Shown: one piece after another, positions 56,754-64,000 of the stretch | Layout of the letters: each line of letters opens with the position of its first letter | Position numbering within the stretch: the stretch's first letter is position 1 | DNA from: JBHENN01 sp046262015 | GTDB taxonomy: Bacteria; Actinomycetota; CADDZG01; WHSQ01 | Assembly: GCA_046262015.1 (NCBI GenBank) | Contig: JBHENN010000023.1 | Span: 1 to 64,000 of the forward strand | DNA: 64,000 nt | Reading direction: 5' to 3' | The notes under the pieces: generated by a model | What the model saw: only the letters and a program-made list of their open reading frames with translations | Databases searched by the model: none | Told to the model about the DNA's origin: nothing | Position numbers and translations under genes: made by a program

Positions 56754-57611
56754 ATGGCCGAGCGCGCGACCTCCCCTCACGACATCGCCGGCAGGATCGC
56801 CGGCTTCGAGCGCTGGCATTACCGGTTCGAGCTCGACGGCCACGTCACGCCGATCGCCGATCCGACACGGGTCAACCGGCACCGCCAACGCAAGCGGTAC
56901 TTCTTCGACCCGATGGTGGGGTTGTTCGACGGGTCACTCGCGGGCAAGCGGGTGCTCGATCTCGGGTGCAACGCGGGCTTCTGGTCGCTCGCGGCGATCG
57001 AGGCGGGTGCCGGCTTCGTCCTCGGGATCGACGGACGGCAGATGCACGTCGACCAGGCGAACCTCGTGTTCGAGATAAAGAAGGTCGAGCCGGCGCGCTA
57101 CCGTTTCGAGGCGGCCAACGTGTACGACTTCGACCTCGCCCGCTTCGGCCCGTTCGACATCGTGCTGAACCTGGGGCTCATGTACCACATCAGCAAGCAC
57201 GTCGAGCTGATGGAGAAGATCGCGGACGTGAACGACGACCTCATGGTCGTGGACACCGGACTGGCGAGGATCCCCGGCTCGTACCTCAAGATCCGTTACG
57301 AGAACGTCGAGAGCCCGCGCAACGCGGTCGACTACGAGCTCGTCATGTCGCCGACCCAGAAGGCCGTCCACGACATCGCCGGGCAATTCGGGTACCGGGT
57401 CGTCACCCTCAAACCCGAGTTCACCGACTGGACCGGCTCGCGCGAGTACCGCTACGGCCGGCGGCGCGCCTTCCTATGCGCCAAGCAGACGGACCTGGGA
57501 GGTCTCCGGGCGCCGACCGAGCCGGTGCGCTCGCGCCCGCAGCTGCAGGACCTCTCGTGGGCCGCGCAGAAGTACGCGGGGCGGGCCCGCAAGAGGCTCC
57601 TCGGCCGCTAA
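56754..57611 (+). CDS. Class I SAM-dependent methyltransferase (CmoB/DUF1698-like)
   Basis: 285 residues. The SAM loop is VLDLGCNAGFWSLAAIEAGA (about 64-83), followed by VLGIDGRQMHVDQANLVFE and FDIVLNLGLMYHISKHVEL. The methyltransferase core and the FFDPMVGLFDGSLAGKRV lead-in resemble the DUF1698/CmoB-like group, which includes tRNA-modifying and glycan-modifying enzymes. Between a sulfur-flavour operon and a glycan operon, methylation of a sugar is a reasonable guess. AGAGGAG Shine-Dalgarno 5 nt before the ATG. Convergent with the YjbQ gene. Confidence 0.85.
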   Translation: MAERATSPHDIAGRIAGFERWHYRFELDGHVTPIADPTRVNRHRQRKRYFFDPMVGLFDGSLAGKRVLDLGCNAGFWSLAAIEAGAGFVLGIDGRQMHVDQANLVFEIKKVEPARYRFEAANVYDFDLARFGPFDIVLNLGLMYHISKHVELMEKIADVNDDLMVVDTGLARIPGSYLKIRYENVESPRNAVDYELVMSPTQKAVHDIAGQFGYRVVTLKPEFTDWTGSREYRYGRRRAFLCAKQTDLGGLRAPTEPVRSRPQLQDLSWAAQKYAGRARKRLLGR

Positions 57612-57629
57612 CCCGGGTCCCGACGGTCC

Positions 57630-58034
57630 TCAGCCGGGGACGAACGACAACCGCACGTTCCTGCGGGGGTTGTCCCGGTTGGGATCGACCAGCACGACGC
57701 TCTGCCACGTACCGAGGGCGAGCCGACCCTCCACGACCGGCAGCGTGACCGACGGCGCCAGGAAGGCGGGTAGGACGTGGTCGGCCCCGTGACCGGGCGA
57801 GCCGTGGCGGTGGGCGTAACGGTCGTCCCGCGGCAGGAGCCGGTCGAGCGCATCCTGCAGATCGCTCTCGGTGCCGGAGCCCGTCTCGATGACGGCGAGG
57901 CCCGCGGTCGCATGAGGGACGAAGACGTGGACCAGGCCTTCGGCTCCCGCAGCTGCAGCGAACCGTTCGACCTCGGTCGTCACATCGCAGAACGTCCGGG
58001 TCGACATGTCGAGCGCGAGCACCTCAGTCTTCAT
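57630..58034 (-). CDS. yjbQ: YjbQ/UPF0047 family protein
   Basis: 134 residues of the compact YjbQ fold: HVFVPHATAGLAVIE (conserved His and Glu), LQDALDRLLPRDDRYAHRHG, GADHVLPAFLAPSVTLPVV and the C-terminal LALGTWQSVVLVDPNRDNPRR. Members have been proposed as secondary thiamine-phosphate synthases; the native role is unclear. It is the last gene of a long leftward glycan operon and overlaps the sulfotransferase end by 11 bp. Confidence 0.9.
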   Translation of the reverse strand: MKTEVLALDMSTRTFCDVTTEVERFAAAAGAEGLVHVFVPHATAGLAVIETGSGTESDLQDALDRLLPRDDRYAHRHGSPGHGADHVLPAFLAPSVTLPVVEGRLALGTWQSVVLVDPNRDNPRRNVRLSFVPG

Positions 58035-58974
58035 CGAGCGCGTACCCCAGCTTGTCCATCGTCGGGCGTATCAGAGGAACGACCGACCGTATCTCCTCGG
58101 GATTCTCCCGCCTCCATTTCCCGCGTTCGGGGGGCGTAACGGTATTGATCGGCTCGAGGCGGCGCGCCTTGGCGCGCACGGCATCCTCGAGAGGTAGATC
58201 CAGGAACGCCATCAACCGCTCGGTCTCTTCGACGGGACGCTCCACCAGGTCTTCGTAGGAGAGCTCGATCCACCGCTGGGGGTCCACGCCGGCGGCCGCT
58301 TCGAGAGCGAGCTCGTTCGACGCGCTCCACTGGCGCGCGCACACGACCTCCAGGGGACCGTCGAGGTCGTCCCGCCAGCCCGGGTAGAGCACGAACTTCC
58401 ACCATGCGGGATCGACGCCGGGAATGCGATGAGGTTCGGGAAGCCGGTACGTCCGGTACCGAGGCGAGCGCCACGCGTTGATCAACGAATTGACGTTGTC
58501 GCGCCCATCGCGCTTGAGGAAGACGAAGCGGGCGTCGGGGAAGAGCGCGTCGACCCATCCGATGCGCACGACGTTGCGCGGAGCCTTGTCGAGCAGGCGG
58601 TGACGCACCCCGGAGATCAAGAAGAACGACCTGCGGATGCGCGCTGCTTGAGCAGGGGTCAGGTCGTCCGGTGTCAGCACGTTCGAGGTCCACCCCCGCA
58701 GCGCGGGGTGATGGTCGGCCTCCCAGATCTCGTGGCCCTCCCCGGGCCACCGGCGGATGCGCGGCGACGCCGCCACGATGACCGTGAGGAGCGACGTCCC
58801 CGACCGCGGCGCGCCGACGATGAAGATGGGACGGTCCAGGCGCCCCCCGAGGACGTACGCGGGCAGGTGCGCCGTCTGGCGGGCCCGCAGAATGACGCGA
58901 CTGAGGCGCTGGCGCGCCGTGGGGTTCGGCGCGGTCCTCAGGCTGCGACGGACGGCGCGCCGGTCTAGCGACAT
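58024..58974 (-). CDS. Sulfotransferase-family protein
   Basis: 316 residues. FIVGAPRSGTSLLTVIV is the 5'-phosphosulfate loop (about 51-67) and FVFLKRDGRDNVNSLIN the 3'-phosphate motif. It differs substantially from the sulfotransferase at 52344, with a longer N-terminal helix and no direct repeat relationship. I start it at the ATG giving MSLDRRAVRR; a further-upstream ATG would overlap the flippase gene. Translation order suggests it modifies the polymer exported by the flippase. Confidence 0.82.
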   Translation of the reverse strand: MSLDRRAVRRSLRTAPNPTARQRLSRVILRARQTAHLPAYVLGGRLDRPIFIVGAPRSGTSLLTVIVAASPRIRRWPGEGHEIWEADHHPALRGWTSNVLTPDDLTPAQAARIRRSFFLISGVRHRLLDKAPRNVVRIGWVDALFPDARFVFLKRDGRDNVNSLINAWRSPRYRTYRLPEPHRIPGVDPAWWKFVLYPGWRDDLDGPLEVVCARQWSASNELALEAAAGVDPQRWIELSYEDLVERPVEETERLMAFLDLPLEDAVRAKARRLEPINTVTPPERGKWRRENPEEIRSVVPLIRPTMDKLGYALDED

Positions 58975-58993
58975 CGGCGCTCGAAACGGGACG

Positions 58994-60568
58994 TCACGAG
59001 CGTCTCCGGCCGGCGCGCCCCACGCGCGCCCGGATCTGCTCCCACACGTAGCGCTCCTCGGCATCGACCCCTAACGCGCGCAGGACCAGCACGTATACGA
59101 CCCCGGCCAGGGCGACTCCGGCTGCTTCGAGCCAGCGGTCACCGCCGGGTACGAGCCGCCACGCGAGGAGGGTCGCGGCACCCGCAGCGGTTGCGGCGAC
59201 GGGCTTGAGGAACGACCTGCCGAAGGGTTGCACCCCCACGAGTATCTTCGCCTGGATGACGCGCGCGGTGTTGACGACCGCGGTGACGATCGCGTCGACG
59301 ACGGCCATCCCGACCATGCCGTGCTCGGGCACGATCCAGAAACCGAGCCCGGCGTACAGCGCGACGCCGGCGACCGAGTTGATGAGGTTGACGACGGGAC
59401 GACCGGTCATCGACAGCACGTAGCCGGTGGGACCGGTCCCCGTATAGAAGAGGTTGCCGGCGGCAAGGATGGCCACCACGGGAGCGGCCTCCACGGCGCT
59501 CGGCCCCCCTGCTATCCGTGCGAACAGGTCGGGTTCAAGGATCAGCGCGGCGAACACCGGGAACGAGAAGGTCGCGACCCAGCGGGTGATCGTCTTGTAG
59601 AGCGACTCGAGCCGCTCCATCTCGCCCTTGTGATGCAGCTCGGATACGACCGGCGCCCAGATGTTCAGGATGCCGCTGAGGAAGACGCCGCCGGGACCCT
59701 GGATCGAGAGGGCGAGCCCGAACAGGCCGACCTCGCGGTCCGAGCGCAGCACGCCCAGGAGGAGGACCCCCAGCCCGAGCGCCTGGATGCCGAGCAGGGA
59801 CGCTCCCGCCTGCGGCAATGCGAAGCGCACCATGGGACCCGGCTCGCCGTGGGGGGCCGCGGCGCGCTCGTCCGCGGTGAGGATCCTGCGGAAGTACCAG
59901 ATACCCGCGAGGGTGCCCAGGCCGATGCTGACCACCAGGCTCGAGACCGCTCCGACGACCTCGAAGCCCAGCGCGAGCGCGCCGACGCCGAGCGCGAACC
60001 GGGCGAGCGGCTGGATGATGTTGCCCACGATCACCGACGGGACCATGGTTCGGTACGCCTGGGTGCAGTAGCGCAGCACCTGCATGAACGCGAACAGGGG
60101 TATGTACGCCGCCCCGATGCGGAACAGCTCGGCGAGCTCGGCTCGGTCCGAGGGGCTCTCCTGGAACATCCCCGCGAGCAGGGGCGCCGATAGCACGAAC
60201 GCGACCGTGACGATCGCCGACGCGATCGCGCTTCCGGAGAGGCCGACCCGCGCCGCTCCTCGCACTCCCCCATGGTCGCCGCCGGCGCGAGCGCGCGCGA
60301 TCCAGCGCATGGCAGCGTAGTTGAAACCGGCCAGACCGAGCTGGCCCGCGATCGCCAGGACCTGGGCCACGATCCGATAGAGGCCGTACGCGGCGGCGTC
60401 GAGCAACCGGAACGCGATGAACGTGAAGAGCGACGACACGCCGCGCGCCGAGATCTGGCCGACGATCTGCACACCGCCGCCGCGCGCCACCGTCCGCACG
60501 TCTGCGGCGGCCTCGCCGGACAGGCGGCCCGCGCCGGGGTCGGGTGCGGGGGTCTCGGGATCGGTCAC
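58994..60568 (-). CDS. Polysaccharide flippase (Wzx/MATE-like)
   Basis: 524 residues with about 14 hydrophobic segments and the MOP-superfamily look of Wzx-type lipid-linked oligosaccharide flippases (start VARGGGVQIVGQISARGVSSL; middle NIIQPLARFALGVGAL and ILNIWAPVVSELHHKGEMERL). The GTG start overlaps the ligase gene by 4 bp (GTGA). It should move the undecaprenyl-linked repeat unit across the membrane for polymerisation by the neighbouring Wzy/ligase-type protein. Confidence 0.9.
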   Translation of the reverse strand: MTDPETPAPDPGAGRLSGEAAADVRTVARGGGVQIVGQISARGVSSLFTFIAFRLLDAAAYGLYRIVAQVLAIAGQLGLAGFNYAAMRWIARARAGGDHGGVRGAARVGLSGSAIASAIVTVAFVLSAPLLAGMFQESPSDRAELAELFRIGAAYIPLFAFMQVLRYCTQAYRTMVPSVIVGNIIQPLARFALGVGALALGFEVVGAVSSLVVSIGLGTLAGIWYFRRILTADERAAAPHGEPGPMVRFALPQAGASLLGIQALGLGVLLLGVLRSDREVGLFGLALSIQGPGGVFLSGILNIWAPVVSELHHKGEMERLESLYKTITRWVATFSFPVFAALILEPDLFARIAGGPSAVEAAPVVAILAAGNLFYTGTGPTGYVLSMTGRPVVNLINSVAGVALYAGLGFWIVPEHGMVGMAVVDAIVTAVVNTARVIQAKILVGVQPFGRSFLKPVAATAAGAATLLAWRLVPGGDRWLEAAGVALAGVVYVLVLRALGVDAEERYVWEQIRARVGRAGRRRS

Positions 60569-62295
60569 GAGGGATCGTCCCGCGCTTTGCGGCCGCCCGT
60601 CTTCCACGGCAGCAGCGGCGCGCCCAGGGACAGCGTGCCTGCCGTCGCCAGTCCGATCAGGAGCGAGATCGTCAGGTCGTAGACCGGCTCGACGTAGAGG
60701 CTGAGGATCACCGCGTGCGCTCCCGCGGTCACGATCGAAGCGGCCGCCAGGGTCGAGAAGAGTCGCTCGTCTCCCTTCAGGACGACCGCCCCGGCACGCG
60801 CGTGGAGACCCGCCGCGACGTACAGCGCCACGATCAACAGAAGGCCGGGAACGCCGGTGCGGAACAGATAGTTCAAGAAGGTCGAGTGGGTGCCGGCGGG
60901 CGGTATGTAGCGCCCGCCCGGCGACACGTTGCCCTCGTCGTCGCGCGGCCGCTCCGTCCCGTAGCCGAGCAGCACGTGGATCCCGTCGACCTTCTCGACG
61001 GTGTCCTCGTAGAGAGCTCGGCGCGTCCCGATGCTGCCTTCGGCGCCGGCGCGCGCGTGGAGCGGATCGTCTCCGTAGCGCCACACGAAGACCACGGTGA
61101 GGACGACGGCGCCGGCGGCGAACGCTCCGAGCACCTGCAGCTTGCGACGACCCGCCAGGCGCCCGTCGACGAGGAGATAGAGGATGCCGAGGGCGATCGC
61201 GATCCATGCGCCGCGAGCGAGCGAGAACCCCGCACCGAAGAGGCACGAGGCGGCTCCGATGCGGCCGAGCAGCTTCCTCCTGCGATCGCCGGACCACGCG
61301 AGGAAGAACGTGAGGGGGAAGACCGCGGCGCAGGCACCCGCATAGGTCAACGCGTTGCGCGGGAGCGAGCGCAGACGCGGCACGACGTTCGCCGGAGCGA
61401 GACCGACGTTGTCGTACGCGAGCTCGATATCCAGTCGCCGGAGGTCGTCGGCGACGTCGCGGGCGGACCCATCGAAGCGCACGACCAGCTCGTTCTCGTA
61501 CGCCCCGAACCGCGGCTTGAAGACCTCGAAGTCGGGGATGCCCTCGATCCGGGCGCGTACCAACCTGCGCTTGAGCTGGCGCGCACCGGAGTCGTTGGCG
61601 AACGCGTACTTGATCATCCCGGTGATGTTCGGGAACGCGTTCACCCCGTACGCCTCTTCGACCCGCTCACTCACGTCGGTGTTCTGCAACGGCTGGATCG
61701 GAACGCCGACCCATTGCACGAACACCCCCACCGACAGGACCGTGACGAACAACGTCAGCGCGGCTACCGCCTGCACTCGTGCCTCGAGGTCGCGCAGCTG
61801 GTCCACGACGGCAACGATCACGACGCTGGCGATGCCTTGCATGCCGGCGAGCAGCAGGAAGTGCTTGAAATCGCTGCGGGTGATGACGAGCACGCCGAGG
61901 CAGGTCCAGAAAGCGAGCCCGAGGGGGATGACGAGCCATCTCCCTCCCCGCGGGAACCGGCGTTCGCGCGCCACCAGGTAGATCCACCGCAGCGCGACCG
62001 CGGTCCACCCCGCCAGCACCACGAACGGCAACATGTCGACGAGCCATCCCGCCACGCCGAAGAACAGCGGCGAGACGAGGGCCAGGGGGAAGGGCAGCAC
62101 CAGGGCCGCGGCTGCAGCCGCGGCGGTGAACAGCCACATCGCCACGACTCCGCCTACGAGCGTCTGGGTCCCCCATGCGACGAGTCCTCCCGCCAAGCAC
62201 GTGGCGGTTACAACCCAGAGGAGCCGAGCGCTGCGGCCCGGCGATCCCGCCGGGAGACGATCGAGCAGCCTTGCTCCGCGCACGGGTGGGGTCAA
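60565..62295 (-). CDS. O-antigen ligase/polymerase-like membrane protein
   Basis: 576 residues with about 12 membrane segments and a large extracytoplasmic loop (about 210-300). The C-terminal block LLGYGTERPRDDEG ... GTHSTFLNYLFRTGVPGLLL matches the His-containing O-antigen ligase/Wzy pattern. The start is a TTG overlapping the upstream stop (TTGA); a GTG at 62283 is possible. It is coupled to the flippase gene. It probably polymerises or attaches the repeat unit on the outer face. Confidence 0.85.
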   Translation of the reverse strand: MTPPVRGARLLDRLPAGSPGRSARLLWVVTATCLAGGLVAWGTQTLVGGVVAMWLFTAAAAAAALVLPFPLALVSPLFFGVAGWLVDMLPFVVLAGWTAVALRWIYLVARERRFPRGGRWLVIPLGLAFWTCLGVLVITRSDFKHFLLLAGMQGIASVVIVAVVDQLRDLEARVQAVAALTLFVTVLSVGVFVQWVGVPIQPLQNTDVSERVEEAYGVNAFPNITGMIKYAFANDSGARQLKRRLVRARIEGIPDFEVFKPRFGAYENELVVRFDGSARDVADDLRRLDIELAYDNVGLAPANVVPRLRSLPRNALTYAGACAAVFPLTFFLAWSGDRRRKLLGRIGAASCLFGAGFSLARGAWIAIALGILYLLVDGRLAGRRKLQVLGAFAAGAVVLTVVFVWRYGDDPLHARAGAEGSIGTRRALYEDTVEKVDGIHVLLGYGTERPRDDEGNVSPGGRYIPPAGTHSTFLNYLFRTGVPGLLLIVALYVAAGLHARAGAVVLKGDERLFSTLAAASIVTAGAHAVILSLYVEPVYDLTISLLIGLATAGTLSLGAPLLPWKTGGRKARDDPS

Positions 62296-64000
62296 CCAGA
62301 TGCCGCGGTCGAGGGACCGGCGCGCCGGACGGCGACGAACGCGGCGGTGCCGCCGGCCGCGGTCAGGCCGAGCGCGATCCACGCGCGGCCGGCCGACAAC
62401 GGTGAGCGCGCGACCGCCAGAACCACCGTCGCCGAGGCCACCACCAAGCAGGCCGACAGCGCAGGACCGATCGCGAGGACGTCGACGACGCGCGCGCCGA
62501 AAAGGAACCAGGAGGCAGCGAGGATCCCGGGCAGCGCCACGGCAAGCAAGCCGAGCGCGGCCCTCACCAGGTTCGCAAGGCCCGGGTCGGGTGGCGCGCC
62601 GGGGGCGTCGGCGGCGCTCGGGTAGGGCGGTTGGGCATCTCCGGCGAGCACATCGATCCGGCCGTCGTGAAGGGCCCAGACGTCGATGCCGTCGGCATCC
62701 GGCGCGGGGCTTTCGCCGGACGCGATCGGAGCGTTCGGACCGACCTCGTTGAACACCGCGGCGACGACCACGAGGGGATCGTCGTCGCCACCGGTCTCGT
62801 AGATCTCGTCGAGGGATGCCTCGGATAAGTCGTCGTAGGCGCGGTTGCCCGTCACCGTCGGCTCGTCGTTCAAGAACGACGCGAGCGCGCCCTGGTACAC
62901 GTGGCCCCGGTCGACCTGCCCATCGGGCAGCCCGTGACGCGCGGTGTTCCCGTTGAGCTGGGTTATGCCCCACACCTGAGCGAGCGTCTCGATCTCGGGG
63001 GGCCTGGCGTCGCTCACGAACACGACGGGGCGATCCCTCTCGTCTACCGCGGCGAGGTTTGCGTTCAGCAGGCCGAGGTCGGCGCGCTTGCGATTGGTGA
63101 GCCAGCCGCGATCGGGGTCGCTCCAGCCCGACGCTGCGAGGCCGGTCGAGAGGTTCGTCACGAGAACGACGGCGATCGCCGCGACCCCAACGAGAGCGAG
63201 TCGGTGCGGCCCGCCGCGTCGCCCGAGGTCGATGAACAGCCGCAGGGCGAAGTACGCGCCGAGCCCCACGAGCAGCACCCACGCCAGCGTCGTGTTGAAG
63301 AAACGGAAGTAGGGATATCTGAGCCCGGCGAGGAAGCCGAAGATGCCGAGCAACGGGCCCAGCCATACGACCGCGATCCGAGCGAGGTCGTCCTCGGCCC
63401 ACCGGCGCCCTGCCGCCAAGAGTCCCACCAGACCCGCCGCGAGCAAAGGGCCGTTCAGTACGGGGCGCATCGCGGCCACCCACTGCTCGAGGCGCGCGTA
63501 GAAGAAGCTCTTCTGGTAGGGGAACACCAGAGCCGACTCGCTCAGTGGCGCCGGCTCGCCCCAGATGCCGAAGGTCCACACCAGATAGGTGACGATCGCG
63601 GCGGCCAGCGCGACGGCGAGCATGGGCCCGTCCGCCATCACCACGCGGCGCACGCGCGCGCCGAGGTCGTGCTCACCGGCCGGTGACGGGGCGACGACGA
63701 GACGCGCCAGCGCGATCCCGCCCAGCATCAATCCGAAGATCGCGAGCGTGGTGGTATGCGTGATCCCGGCGACCGTCAGGAAAGCGAACAGACCGGCGCG
63801 GCCGGCCCACGACCGGCGCGCCGGTCCCAGGAACCACAACGCACCCGCTAGGAAGAAGACACCGAGGAGGTTGTCGAGGTAGCCGACGAACGGCGGGGTC
63901 AGCATCATCCCGCCGGCGCCGAGCGCTACCGCGTGCCACAGCAGCGGATCCGGGCGGGCCCGATACGCGAACCCGGCAAGGAGCAGCGCCGTGAGGACCG
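62292..64000 (-). CDS. GT-C-like polytopic membrane protein, 5' end beyond the window
   Basis: The reading frame stays open to the right edge, so the N-terminus is missing. At least 538 residues plus about 30 codons before them are visible: roughly ten hydrophobic segments, GITHTTTLAIFGLMLGGIAL, RYPYFRFFNTTLAWVLLVG and a soluble C-terminal part with VVFVSDARPPEIETLA. The architecture resembles GT-C/ArnT-type or uncharacterised DUF-type glycosyltransferases that use lipid-linked donors. It overlaps the ligase gene by 4 bp, placing it at or near the top of the leftward glycan operon. Confidence 0.7.
   Translation of the reverse strand, partial: VLTALLLAGFAYRARPDPLLWHAVALGAGGMMLTPPFVGYLDNLLGVFFLAGALWFLGPARRSWAGRAGLFAFLTVAGITHTTTLAIFGLMLGGIALARLVVAPSPAGEHDLGARVRRVVMADGPMLAVALAAAIVTYLVWTFGIWGEPAPLSESALVFPYQKSFFYARLEQWVAAMRPVLNGPLLAAGLVGLLAAGRRWAEDDLARIAVVWLGPLLGIFGFLAGLRYPYFRFFNTTLAWVLLVGLGAYFALRLFIDLGRRGGPHRLALVGVAAIAVVLVTNLSTGLAASGWSDPDRGWLTNRKRADLGLLNANLAAVDERDRPVVFVSDARPPEIETLAQVWGITQLNGNTARHGLPDGQVDRGHVYQGALASFLNDEPTVTGNRAYDDLSEASLDEIYETGGDDDPLVVVAAVFNEVGPNAPIASGESPAPDADGIDVWALHDGRIDVLAGDAQPPYPSAADAPGAPPDPGLANLVRAALGLLAVALPGILAASWFLFGARVVDVLAIGPALSACLVVASATVVLAVARSPLSAGRAWIALGLTAAGGTAAFVAVRRAGPSTAASG

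Noticed and set aside
60565..63579. One long minus-strand frame joining the ligase with the upstream membrane-protein region
   Set aside because: The 62296-63579 part is out of frame with the real gene at 62292-64000 and is Arg-rich noise; the ligase starts at a coupled TTG.
1..64000. tRNA, rRNA, CRISPR, insertion sequences, phage or plasmid functions
   Set aside because: I looked for T-loop-like motifs, regularly spaced repeats, transposase or integrase motifs and replication proteins and saw none.

Overview
The window looks like a chromosomal segment from a high-GC actinobacterium (Actinomycetota), probably an environmental or uncultured lineage. The evidence is the GC-rich coding sequence with frequent GTG and TTG starts, LytR-CpsA-Psr and LGFP-repeat envelope proteins, an F420/LLM-type oxidoreductase, the crotonyl-CoA carboxylase/reductase plus ethylmalonyl-CoA mutase pair, and several genes whose -10 box (TANNNT) sits only 6-8 nt before the start codon, as in leaderless actinobacterial transcripts. 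I see no rRNA, tRNA, CRISPR array, transposase or phage gene, so it reads as resident chromosome. Genes fill nearly everything; the longest gaps are 204 bp (214-417) and 265 bp (56489-56753).

Region 1 (1-16.3 kb) is an envelope and sugar-polymer locus. Two divergent operons start near 6.92-7.01 kb. The leftward one holds a GDP-fucose-synthase-like epimerase, a glycosyltransferase, a SpoIID/LGFP cell-wall protein, a small EamA-type membrane protein, a sugar nucleotidyltransferase and an NAD-sugar epimerase. The rightward one holds two glycosyltransferases and a YfhO-like membrane protein. A phospholipase-C-type phosphoesterase, a secreted endonuclease/exonuclease/phosphatase-fold protein and an LCP ligase follow on the minus strand.

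Region 2 (16.3-34.3 kb) is central carbon metabolism: an aspartase/fumarase, two acyl-CoA enzymes, Ccr, a FadR-type regulator with a sterol-desaturase-like hydroxylase, thiolase, dodecin, methylmalonyl-CoA epimerase, a propionyl-CoA-type carboxylase beta subunit with a small overlapping partner, a short-chain dehydrogenase, a tandem-fused 3-hydroxyacyl-CoA dehydrogenase and ethylmalonyl-CoA mutase. Together these cover much of the ethylmalonyl-CoA route for acetyl-CoA assimilation.

Region 3 (34.3-36.7 kb) carries three tandem paralogues of an unfamiliar secreted family of about 226 residues with a C-terminal CxxCW motif, closed by a strong terminator.

Region 4 (36.7-64 kb) is a second, larger surface-glycan locus: a DUF4012 protein, a cytidylyltransferase-like enzyme, a glycerol-1-phosphate-dehydrogenase-like enzyme, three alkaline-phosphatase-superfamily hydrolases, a priming polyprenyl glycosylphosphotransferase, a CDP-alcohol phosphotransferase, GT2 and WecB/TagA transferases, a UGM-like flavoprotein, two sulfotransferases, a flippase, a ligase/polymerase and a GT-C-like membrane protein. 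Inserted at 53.3-56.5 kb is an odd three-gene operon: an acyl-CoA-dehydrogenase-fold protein lacking the usual catalytic Glu, a PhnD-like protein lacking a signal peptide, and a TusA-like/ferritin-like fusion. This operon and the CxxCW triplet are the best candidates here for undescribed biology.
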